Positions 6,775 through 13,760 of a DNA stretch of 15,491 nt are shown piece by piece (the stretch's first letter is position 1; each line of letters begins with the position of its first letter). The position numbers and the translations under genes were made by a program. Origin of the DNA: Chloroflexia bacterium (GTDB lineage Bacteria > Chloroflexota > Chloroflexia > Thermomicrobiales > JALYUS01); NCBI GenBank assembly GCA_025924435.1, contig JAICIL010000076.1, positions 1 through 15,491 of the forward strand, read 5' to 3'. Below the pieces are notes generated by a model, which made no database searches, was not told the origin of the DNA, and was given only the letters and a program-made list of their open reading frames with translations.

Positions 6775-7428
6775 TTATGGCGGCGGGCCGTGCGCCCGAT
6801 CGTCCTCGCCGAGTTCGGCTTCCAACGCCTTGATGTCATCCAGCATCTGGGCGTGCGCCCGGATGACATACGCGCAGAGGCGGGCCGCCGTGATCGTCGA
6901 GACGTGCCGGCGGCGGAGTTGCGCGGCGGCCAGCGTCGCGACCGTCAGGTGGGTGCGCAGGTCGAGCAGCCGGAGCGGCAGCCCGCGCTCCGCGACACTC
7001 CGTTCGTCGCGGTCGCCCGCTGCCCTTCCTCCCCCGTCGGTGGCTGCCGCGCGATCGCCCGCATGGCGGCGCACCGTCGGCGCGGAGCGGCGCTCCGCCG
7101 CGATCAGGCCCGCGATGATGCCCGCGACGAGGATGAACAGGAGCACGCGCGGCAGCGTGCCGGTCGCATCGAAGCCATTGAAGCCGAAGCCGTCATGCGC
7201 CGGGAGGAGGAAGTAATCGGCGGCAATCGCGCCGCCGAGCACGCTGACCAGCCCCGCGCCCCGGCCGCCGTACCATGCGGCAATCGCCGCCGCGAGATAC
7301 AGGAGCGTGAAGGGATTCTCCGCGAAGAACGACCGGAAGAGCAGGTTCGCCGCCGTCGCGCAGGCGGTGACGACCAGCGCGAAACCGTACGCGATCACGA
7401 GCGAATTGAAAGCAGCGGAGCGTCGCAT
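6775..7428 (-). CDS. DUF4118-type four-helix membrane protein with degenerate HisKA-like tail
   Basis: 217 residues. Four hydrophobic segments near 9-31, 39-55, 58-76 and 92-111 match the DUF4118 module found in KdpD and other sensor kinases (AWYGGRGAGLVSVLGGAIAADYFLLP is typical). After a charged, low-complexity stretch (112-150), residues 153-207 resemble a HisKA dimerisation helix pair (DLRTHLTV... AQLRRRH). However, the position of the phospho-acceptor His before DLRT is Leu155, and the usual Pro is His160. No ATP-binding HATPase domain follows; TAA at 6775-6777 ends the gene. The start at 7428 is chosen from AAGGA 5 nt upstream; the frame runs open to 8205 as a shadow of the propeller gene. 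The receiver gene lies downstream. It may be a kinase remnant or a non-kinase membrane scaffold. Confidence 0.7.
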   Translation of the reverse strand: MRRSAAFNSLVIAYGFALVVTACATAANLLFRSFFAENPFTLLYLAAAIAAWYGGRGAGLVSVLGGAIAADYFLLPAHDGFGFNGFDATGTLPRVLLFILVAGIIAGLIAAERRSAPTVRRHAGDRAAATDGGGRAAGDRDERSVAERGLPLRLLDLRTHLTVATLAAAQLRRRHVSTITAARLCAYVIRAHAQMLDDIKALEAELGEDDRAHGPPP

Positions 7429-7442
7429 CATCGTCCTTCGCG

Positions 7443-7453
7443 CCGTGTACAAT
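7443..7453 (+). promoter_or_regulatory. CCGTGTACAAT element, possible -10 for the propeller gene
   Basis: The 11-mer ends in TACAAT, a good -10 box, 177 bp before the propeller start. No acceptable -35 hexamer is found 16-18 bp upstream. The identical 11-mer lies on the other strand at 6743-6753, before the receiver gene. It could be a shared operator rather than a core promoter, and it overlaps the region just upstream of the DUF4118 gene. Confidence 0.3.
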
Positions 7454-7584
7454 CTGCCAGCCGTGCGGTGCGCGTGCGAGCAACTGCCAACCCCCCGCAA
7501 GAAGCGTACAGCGACGGGCCGGCGACGCGGCGCGCGGACGCAGACGGCGATGGTTTGCAGATCGCGCCGCGCGTGCGACACTGA

Positions 7585-7607
7585 GCGCCCTGAGCGCAGC
7601 GGGGCGC
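7585..7607. repeat. Small GC-rich hairpin before the propeller gene
   Basis: GCGCCC and GGGCGC form 6-bp arms around an 11-nt loop, 22 bp upstream of the propeller start codon. The surrounding CTGAGCGCCCTGAGCGCAGC repeats CTGAGCGC twice. In GC-rich DNA such stems arise often, so function is uncertain. Confidence 0.3.
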
Positions 7608-7629
7608 CAGAACCGGAAGGGAGTGAGGT

Positions 7630-10600
7630 ATGCCGGATAGCGGGAATCGGGACGGGCAGGCAACGGTCGAATCGGCGCTGCGCGAGTCGCTGACGTGGCG
7701 ATGCATCGGGCCGCATCGCGGCGGCCGCGTCGTCGCCGTCGCCGGCGATCCGCGCGCGCGGATGACCTTCTACTTCGGCGCCTGCGCGGGCGGCGTCTGG
7801 AAGACCGACGACGGCGGCACGTACTGGGAGAATATCTCCGACGGCTTCTTCAAGACGGCGGCGGTCGGCGCCATCGCCGTCTCGGAGTCCGACCCGAACG
7901 TCCTCTACGTCGGCACCGGGGAGTCGGCGCTCCGGGGCAACGTCTCGCACGGCGACGGCGTCTACAAATCCACCGATGCGGGGGCGACCTGGGCGAACGT
8001 TGGCCTCGCCGACACCCGCCACATCGCCAAGATCCGCATCCATCCCACCAACCCGGATGTTGTCTACGTCGCCGCCCTCGGGCATGCCTTCGGCCCGAAC
8101 GCGGAGCGCGGCGTCTTCCGCTCCACGGACGGCGGGAAGAATTGGGAGCGGGTGCTCTACCGCGACGAGAATACGGGCGCGTGCGATCTGGTGATGGACC
8201 CGCACAATCCGCGCGTGCTGTACGCCGCCCTCTGGCAGGTGCGGCGAAACTTCTGGAGCCTGACCAGTGGCGGGCCGGGCTGCGGCCTGTTCAAATCAAC
8301 CGACGGCGGCGATACGTGGACCGAACTGACGCGCAATCCGGGCCTGCCGAAGGGGACCATCGGGAAGATCGGCGTGGCGATCTCTGCCGCGAAAGCGGGG
8401 CGCGTCTGGGCGATCGTCGAGGCGGAGGATGGGGCGGTCTTCCGCTCGGACGACGGCGGCGCGACGTGGCAGCGGATGAGCGAGCAGGGCGACCTCCGCT
8501 GGCGCGCGTGGTACTACTCGCACATCTTCGCCCACCCGACGCAGCCGGAGACGGTCTACGTGCTGAACGGGGCGGCGTGGAAGTCCACGGACGGGGGGGC
8601 GACGTTCGGGAAGTACCCGACGCCGCACGGCGACAACCACGACCTCTGGATTGACCCGCAACACCCCAACCGCATGATCCAGGGGGACGACGGCGGGGCG
8701 TACGTGACCTTCAATGATATGGCCTCGTGGTCCACGATCCTCAACCAGCCGACGGCGCAGTTCTACCATGTGACGACCGACAGGCAGACGCCCTACCGCA
8801 TCTACGGCTCGCAGCAGGACAACACGGCGATGTCGCTCCCGGCCTTCTCGCCGCTCGGCGCGATCACGCAGCAGGATTGGTACGAGCCGGGCGGCGGCGA
8901 GAGCGGCTACATCGCCGTCAACCCGGACAACCCCGATATCGTCTTCGGTGGGGCGATCGGCAGCGGCGCGGGCAACGGGCGGCTGACCCGCCACGACCGC
9001 CGCACCGGGCAGGAGCGCAACGTCACCGTCTGGCCCGATGCCGACGGCATGGGCAATGGCGCGAAGGACCTCAAATACCGATTCCAGTGGACCTTTCCGC
9101 TCTTCTATTCCGCGCACGAGCCGGGGACGCTCTACGCGACCTCGAACGTCGTCCACCGCTCGACGGACGAGGGGCAGAGTTGGACGGTGGTCAGCCCCGA
9201 CCTCACGCGCAACGACGCGACGAAGATGGAACCCTCCGGCGGGCCGATCACCAAGGACAACACGGGCGCCGAGGTCTACGGCACGATCTTCGCCCTCGCC
9301 GAATCCCCCCATCCTGCCCAGGGGGCGCCCGGCGGCGTCTTCTGGGCGGGCAGCGACGACGGCCTGATCCACCTCACCCGCGACAACGGCAAAACGTGGG
9401 AGAATGTCACCCCCAAGGGGTTGCCGGAGTGGGCATTGATCAGCGTGATCGAGCCGTCGCCGCACGACCCGGCGACCGCCTACGTCGCGGCGACGCGCTA
9501 CAAGCTGGACGACCCCGCGCCCTATCTCTTCAAGACCGGCGACTACGGGAAGACGTGGACGAAGATCACGGCGGGCATCCCCGACACCGACTTCACCCGC
9601 GTTGTGCGCGAGGACCCGGCACGGCGCGGGCTGCTCTACGCGGGGACGGAGACGGGGGTGTACATCTCCTTTGACGACGGCGCGCACTGGCAGGCGATGC
9701 CGGGCGGGCGCCCCCCGGGCAGGATGCCCGTCGTGCCGATCCACGACCTGATCGTGCAGGGTTCGGACCTGATCGCGGCGACGCACGGGCGGTCATTCTG
9801 GGTGCTGGACGACGTGACGCCGCTACGGCAGTACGCCGACGAGATGCGCGACGCCGCGCTGCATCTCTTCACGCCGCGCGATTTCGTCCGCCTGCGCGTC
9901 TACAAAGGATACGGCAGCGACCCCGGCCCGGCGATGAGTTACCGCATGGCGGGGACGATGGTCGTCACCTTCAAGCAGAAGAAGAAGCCGAACGGGGAGC
10001 TGGAGGAGGTGCTGGTGGACGCGGGCGAGAACCCGCCCGATGGCGTGATCGTCCGCTACTTCCTCAAGGAGAAGCCGACGGAACCGATCACCCTCACCTT
10101 CCTCGACGAAGGCGGCAACGAGATTCGCTCGATCAAGAGCAAAGTCGAGGAAGCGACGAAGCCCGCCGGTGGCGAGAAAAAGAAGGACGAGGACAAGGAA
10201 CCCTTCGTCCCGGCGGAGGCGGGGCTGAACCGCTTCGTCTGGGACACCCGCTACGCGGATGCGAAGAAGATACCGGGCGACACGAGCACCGAGGATGCGC
10301 TCGCCGGGCCGATGGTCGTGCCCGGCGCATACCAGGTGCGGCTCACCGTCGGGGACCAGACACAGACCGCGCCGTTCCGCATCGAGAAGGACCCGCGCAT
10401 TGATGTGTCGCAGCGCGATCTGGAGGCGCAGCGGGACTTCCTCCTGCAACTGCGGGATAAACTGACCGAGACGCACGAGGCGATCCTCATGCTGCGCGAC
10501 GTGCGCGCCCAGGCGGAAGGGTGGGAGAAGCGTCTCACCGGGAAGCAGGCGCCGGACGGCTCAGCACTCAGCACTCAGCATTCAGCACTCGTTGCGGCGG

Positions 10601-10893
10601 CGAAGGCGCTGCGGGAGAAGGCGAAGGCAATCGAGGATGAACTGATCGAGGAGAAGGCGGACAGCCCCTTGCAGCCCCCGGTCCGGTTGAACGCGAAACT
10701 CGCCACGTTGGCGGGCTTCGCGAACGGCGCGGATGTCGCCCCGACGCGGCAGGCGCAAGAGGTCTACAAAGAGATCGCGGCGCGGATTGACCGCCGGTTG
10801 CGCCAGCTGGACGACCTGATGGAGGCCGATCTCGCCGCCTTCAACCGGCAGGTGCGCGAGGCGGGCATCGCCGCCATCACTCCGCAGCCTTGA
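7630..10893 (+). CDS. BNR/VPS10-like beta-propeller protein ('glycosyl hydrolase' family)
   Basis: 1087 residues. Many BNR/Asp-box repeats of form S-T-D-G-G-x-T-W are visible: VWKTDDGGTYW (56-66), VYKSTDAGATW (111-121), VFRSTDGGKNW (162-172), LFKSTDGGDTW (220-230), VFRSDDGGATW (270-280), AWKSTDGGATF (316-326), and further copies later (HRSTDEGQSW, FKTGDYGKTW). They predict one or two beta-propellers over roughly residues 25-720. The C-terminal third holds a beta-sandwich-like part, a Lys/Glu-rich linker and a helical tail typical of this family. Proteins like this are often labelled glycosyl hydrolase or sortilin-like, but no catalytic activity is evident. There is no signal peptide, and TGA in frame at 7624-7626 excludes an upstream start; AGGGAG serves as ribosome site. 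Residues 978-987 (SALSTQHSAL) come from a heptamer repeat. Confidence 0.85.
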   Translation: MPDSGNRDGQATVESALRESLTWRCIGPHRGGRVVAVAGDPRARMTFYFGACAGGVWKTDDGGTYWENISDGFFKTAAVGAIAVSESDPNVLYVGTGESALRGNVSHGDGVYKSTDAGATWANVGLADTRHIAKIRIHPTNPDVVYVAALGHAFGPNAERGVFRSTDGGKNWERVLYRDENTGACDLVMDPHNPRVLYAALWQVRRNFWSLTSGGPGCGLFKSTDGGDTWTELTRNPGLPKGTIGKIGVAISAAKAGRVWAIVEAEDGAVFRSDDGGATWQRMSEQGDLRWRAWYYSHIFAHPTQPETVYVLNGAAWKSTDGGATFGKYPTPHGDNHDLWIDPQHPNRMIQGDDGGAYVTFNDMASWSTILNQPTAQFYHVTTDRQTPYRIYGSQQDNTAMSLPAFSPLGAITQQDWYEPGGGESGYIAVNPDNPDIVFGGAIGSGAGNGRLTRHDRRTGQERNVTVWPDADGMGNGAKDLKYRFQWTFPLFYSAHEPGTLYATSNVVHRSTDEGQSWTVVSPDLTRNDATKMEPSGGPITKDNTGAEVYGTIFALAESPHPAQGAPGGVFWAGSDDGLIHLTRDNGKTWENVTPKGLPEWALISVIEPSPHDPATAYVAATRYKLDDPAPYLFKTGDYGKTWTKITAGIPDTDFTRVVREDPARRGLLYAGTETGVYISFDDGAHWQAMPGGRPPGRMPVVPIHDLIVQGSDLIAATHGRSFWVLDDVTPLRQYADEMRDAALHLFTPRDFVRLRVYKGYGSDPGPAMSYRMAGTMVVTFKQKKKPNGELEEVLVDAGENPPDGVIVRYFLKEKPTEPITLTFLDEGGNEIRSIKSKVEEATKPAGGEKKKDEDKEPFVPAEAGLNRFVWDTRYADAKKIPGDTSTEDALAGPMVVPGAYQVRLTVGDQTQTAPFRIEKDPRIDVSQRDLEAQRDFLLQLRDKLTETHEAILMLRDVRAQAEGWEKRLTGKQAPDGSALSTQHSALVAAAKALREKAKAIEDELIEEKADSPLQPPVRLNAKLATLAGFANGADVAPTRQAQEVYKEIAARIDRRLRQLDDLMEADLAAFNRQVREAGIAAITPQP
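10561..10590 (-). repeat. Heptamer tandem repeat, copy 3 (inside the propeller gene)
   Basis: On the plus strand the units are TCAGCAC, TCAGCAC, TCAGCAT, TCAGCAC and then TC; on the minus strand they read AGTGCTG-type units, fitting copies 1 and 2. Thirty bases keep the frame and encode SALSTQHSAL in the helical tail of the propeller protein, a natural insertion-tolerant place. Confidence 0.7.
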
Positions 10894-10909
10894 CGGAGGC
10901 AGGATTGTG

Positions 10910-11001
10910 GAACCACAGAGGCGCAGAGGACACAAAGAGGGAAGGAGAGAAGGAAACGAAATTTCTCTCTCACCTCTGTGCCCTCTGCGCCTCTGTGGTT
11001 C
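10910..11001. repeat. 92-nt dispersed palindrome with 20-bp perfect stem
   Basis: GAACCACAGAGGCGCAGAGG at 10910-10929 is exactly complementary to 10982-11001. After one mismatch the pairing continues (CACA, then GAGG after a 2-nt bulge), and near the centre AGAGA (10946-10950) can pair with TCTCT (10966-10970). It begins 17 nt after the propeller stop and ends 14 nt before the next ATG. The CTCTGTG...CTCTGTGGTT type is familiar from many environmental genomes, where its translation (LCALCASVV) is often annotated as protein by mistake. A terminator or RNA-stabilising role is possible; no U-tract follows. Confidence 0.8.
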
Positions 11002-11015
11002 AATCGGTTTCTCTG

Positions 11016-11447
11016 ATGGATGACCCGGTCGCGTGGTTCGCGCATACGCTCCAGTTGCCGGGGCCGACGATGCTGCCCGCCATCGCCGTGCCGTTGGCGC
11101 GGATGGACGCCGACGAGGCGGCGGCGCTCTGGGAGGCGTGGCGGGACTACGCGCCGACGGTGCGCACGGTCGAGCGGGCGGCGCGGTTCGCCTCCATCCT
11201 GCGGCGCGGGGTGGAGACGGCGGTTTGCACCATCTACCTGGATGTCGCCTGGGTCGCGGTCGGCGAGGATGAGCCGGACGGCGTGCCGGAGAGCGCGTGG
11301 GAACTGCTGCTCAATGACACACCCCTGACCGCGAGCATCATCCGGCTGCTCGTCCACGCGGGCGACGCGCCCGTCGTTGTCCATCTGATCCAGCGGCGCG
11401 GCGAGCGTGTCCCGAAGAACGAACGCGGCCCGTTCCGGCTGCCATGA
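11016..11447 (+). CDS. Hypothetical protein, 143 residues
   Basis: Not recognised. From the ATG at 11016 the protein begins MDDPVAWFAHTLQLPGP and is mostly helical and acidic in its first two thirds, with a basic C-terminus (RRGERVPKNERGPFRLP). It shows no membrane helix, signal peptide or catalytic motif. The frame is open upstream to 10890, but that part is the translation of the palindrome (HRGAEDTKREGEKE..., LCALCASVV) and should not be included. No clear ribosome site precedes 11016. It could be cotranscribed with the propeller gene through the palindrome, and it converges with the membrane gene 12 bp away. Codon usage with high GC at third positions supports real coding. Confidence 0.55.
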   Translation: MDDPVAWFAHTLQLPGPTMLPAIAVPLARMDADEAAALWEAWRDYAPTVRTVERAARFASILRRGVETAVCTIYLDVAWVAVGEDEPDGVPESAWELLLNDTPLTASIIRLLVHAGDAPVVVHLIQRRGERVPKNERGPFRLP

Positions 11448-11459
11448 TGCGCGGGCACT

Positions 11460-13760
11460 TCACCCCGCCGGTGGGCCGAGCCGCACCTGCCGCAGCGCGA
11501 AACTGAGCAGGCGGTTATCTTTGCCGAACCGCGGATCGGGCTGAACGGGGACGGGTGGCTCCGGCGACGTGAGCGTCAGCCTATTCATGCCCGGCGGAAT
11601 ATCCAGGTCCAGTGTGACATCCTTGTTCTCATCGGGCGCGAGCGTGAGGTGGTCGGCGGTGTAGCCGTTGATCGCGATGTCCACGCTCCGCGCCGTCTGA
11701 TAATTGATGGCGGTGAATTGCACGCGCATTCGCCGGTGTTCCGGGTTGAGATTGAAGAGCAGCAGTTCCGCCGGGGTGCCGCCCTGCGTGTCCGCCCAGC
11801 GATAGGGGATCTTCTCCGGCGTGAGTTCCGGCGCGTACCAGCCCGTGTTGCCGGTATCGAGGAAGACCGGCTGCGCCAGTGGCGGGGCATCGGGGACGCG
11901 GTAGATCTCGGCCACGCCGTCCTCGAAGACCGGGCGCGCCTCCGCGCCCAATACCTGATGGACGAGCCGCTCCGCCGCGTCGAGCACCTGCGGCGCGGTC
12001 GTCCCGTCGCCCTGGCCCGTGTCGAGGAGCGCGTCCCGATAGAGCACGACGTAGCGGACGTTGTAGTAGTTGAGGAGCGGGACGCCGATCTCGCTGTACA
12101 CCGGCGTCGCGAGGAAATCGGGCCGTTTCGCGGGCCGGTACTGCTCGACCATCGCGGGTTCCGGCAGCCAGAAAAAATCGCGGAAGAGCGTCGCGTGGCG
12201 CGCGAACAGGGCCGGGCTTTCGTTGTTGTGGTCGCGCGAGATGCTCGCGCCGAAGCGGTACTTGCCGTGCGTGATCTGGAACGCCTGGTATGTGCCGCCG
12301 TATTGCCCGCGCTTGCTCGCGAAGATGGGCAACTCCAGGATCGCGTACTGCCTCGGATCCTTCGCCAGCACGTCCCGGTAGAAGGAGGGCACGTTGAGGG
12401 GGAAGTTCTCCGGCCTGCCCGCCCGCGCGAAGAACGGCGCGAGCGTGATCGCCAGCAGGATCGCCGCGAGCGATGGCCCACCCGCCCGCTCCAGCCACCG
12501 CAGCCGCGGGCGGGCCGCGACGCGACGATGCAGGAAATGGCGCACCGGTGGCAGGCACGCGCGCAGCGAGAAGGCGAAGAGGACGCCGAAGGCGAGCATC
12601 GCCAGCGACGCGTAGAATTCGTGCGGCTTGCGCCCGACGTTCAGCACGGGCACCCGGTACATGAGCGCGGCGGGGAGCGGAGTGCGCGTCGGCGTGAAGC
12701 GGTGGAATTCCAGGCGCGGGCCGAGCGATATGACGCAGGCGAGGGCGGCGACGCACGCCCAGAACGCGACGATCTGCCGGTCGCGCGCGGCGGCCCGGTT
12801 CCGCAGGACGAGGAAGAGGCCAACGAGCGTGACCGCGAGGACGAGATAACCGGGGTTCTCGGTGCCGGGGGTGACGAACTGGCCGATGGAGCGCGAGTAG
12901 CCGGTCGCCTCGTCCCCGACCGTCAGCCAGGGCGAGGATTGCGCCTCCCGGATCATCGGCAGCAGGAGCGGCGGGAAGATCACCGCCGCCCAGATGCCGC
13001 CGATCAGCGCGAACCGCGCGAGCAGCCGGAGTGTCGCCTGCATGGAGCGGTCGGTACCGGCGCGGAACAGGAAATAGAGTAGGGTGAGGAGCACGGCGAA
13101 CAGCGTGTATTGCCAGTCCGTCAGGCAGAGGGCGAACAGCATCGCGGTCGCGGCGATGCCGTCGCGCCGCCAGCGCAGGCGGTCGGCGGCACGCATGAGG
13201 AAGACGGCGTAGAGCGGCAGGAGGGCGGCGCCCATCAGGTAGTTCTCCTCCGCCGTGGTGTAGTAGTCGAGCATCAGCGTGTTGGCGAAGCAGTAGACGA
13301 GCGCGCCGCCGAACGCGGCGAGCGGGCTGTCCGTCAGGTCGCGCAGGAGGAGATAGGCGAAGAAGACGCTGCCGACGATGGCGAGCAGGAACTTGACGTT
13401 CATGCTGCCAATCGGGCCGATCAGCGGCCAGAGCGGCAGCGCGAGGAGGCCGCCGAGCGGGTTCAGGGTGTGGAAGCGCAGGCTGACGCCCGTCGGATAG
13501 TCGAGGTAGGTGGTGAAGAACGGATTGCGGTGCAGATGCAGGAGCGCCGTGCGCAGCCAGTAGTCGTTCCAGAGGTTCTCGTAGCCGTTGTACTTCCCGC
13601 CCGCGATGCCGCTCGTCAGGTGCGGGATGGTCGCGCGGGCGTAGAGTAGCGCCAGCAGCACCGAGCCGAGCAGCGCCCACCAGGTCGCCCCGATCCCGGC
13701 GACGCGCGCCCCCCCGCGCCCGCCGCCCGGCGTATCGGCGCGCCGCGCCGCGCCCCTCAC
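11460..13760 (-). CDS. Polytopic membrane protein, GT-C glycosyltransferase-like (YfhO-like)
   Basis: 766 residues starting with GTG at 13760, in a GTGA overlap with the upstream DUF2079 gene. About eleven hydrophobic helices lie in the first 440 residues, for example near 26-41, 100-117, 121-140, 148-162, 175-190, 203-232, 247-270 and 305-320. The first long outer loop (KYNGYENLWNDYWLRTALLHL, then DYPTGVSLRFHTLNPLGG) holds acidic residues where GT-C enzymes have their catalytic Asp/Glu. A soluble domain of about 300 residues follows (from FPLNVPSFYRDV), containing YQAFQITHGKYRFGASISR and a beta-sandwich-like end. Likely it transfers sugars from a lipid carrier to an envelope glycan or protein. 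Donor and acceptor are unknown. It is convergent with the hypothetical gene. Confidence 0.65.
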   Translation of the reverse strand: MRGAARRADTPGGGRGGARVAGIGATWWALLGSVLLALLYARATIPHLTSGIAGGKYNGYENLWNDYWLRTALLHLHRNPFFTTYLDYPTGVSLRFHTLNPLGGLLALPLWPLIGPIGSMNVKFLLAIVGSVFFAYLLLRDLTDSPLAAFGGALVYCFANTLMLDYYTTAEENYLMGAALLPLYAVFLMRAADRLRWRRDGIAATAMLFALCLTDWQYTLFAVLLTLLYFLFRAGTDRSMQATLRLLARFALIGGIWAAVIFPPLLLPMIREAQSSPWLTVGDEATGYSRSIGQFVTPGTENPGYLVLAVTLVGLFLVLRNRAAARDRQIVAFWACVAALACVISLGPRLEFHRFTPTRTPLPAALMYRVPVLNVGRKPHEFYASLAMLAFGVLFAFSLRACLPPVRHFLHRRVAARPRLRWLERAGGPSLAAILLAITLAPFFARAGRPENFPLNVPSFYRDVLAKDPRQYAILELPIFASKRGQYGGTYQAFQITHGKYRFGASISRDHNNESPALFARHATLFRDFFWLPEPAMVEQYRPAKRPDFLATPVYSEIGVPLLNYYNVRYVVLYRDALLDTGQGDGTTAPQVLDAAERLVHQVLGAEARPVFEDGVAEIYRVPDAPPLAQPVFLDTGNTGWYAPELTPEKIPYRWADTQGGTPAELLLFNLNPEHRRMRVQFTAINYQTARSVDIAINGYTADHLTLAPDENKDVTLDLDIPPGMNRLTLTSPEPPVPVQPDPRFGKDNRLLSFALRQVRLGPPAG

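Noticed and set aside
7429..8205. N-terminal extension of the DUF4118 gene
   Set aside because: It is the antisense of the propeller gene and a good ribosome site precedes the ATG at 7428.
8296..9786. 496-residue frame on the minus strand opposite the propeller gene
   Set aside because: A shadow of the regularly repeated BNR coding sequence; no motif is seen.
10890..11015. N-terminal extension of the 143-residue protein
   Set aside because: It translates the palindromic repeat (LCALCASVV type), not a protein domain.
11649..13082. 477-residue frame on the plus strand opposite the GT-C-like gene
   Set aside because: Highly charged, motif-free shadow ORF caused by GC-rich third positions.
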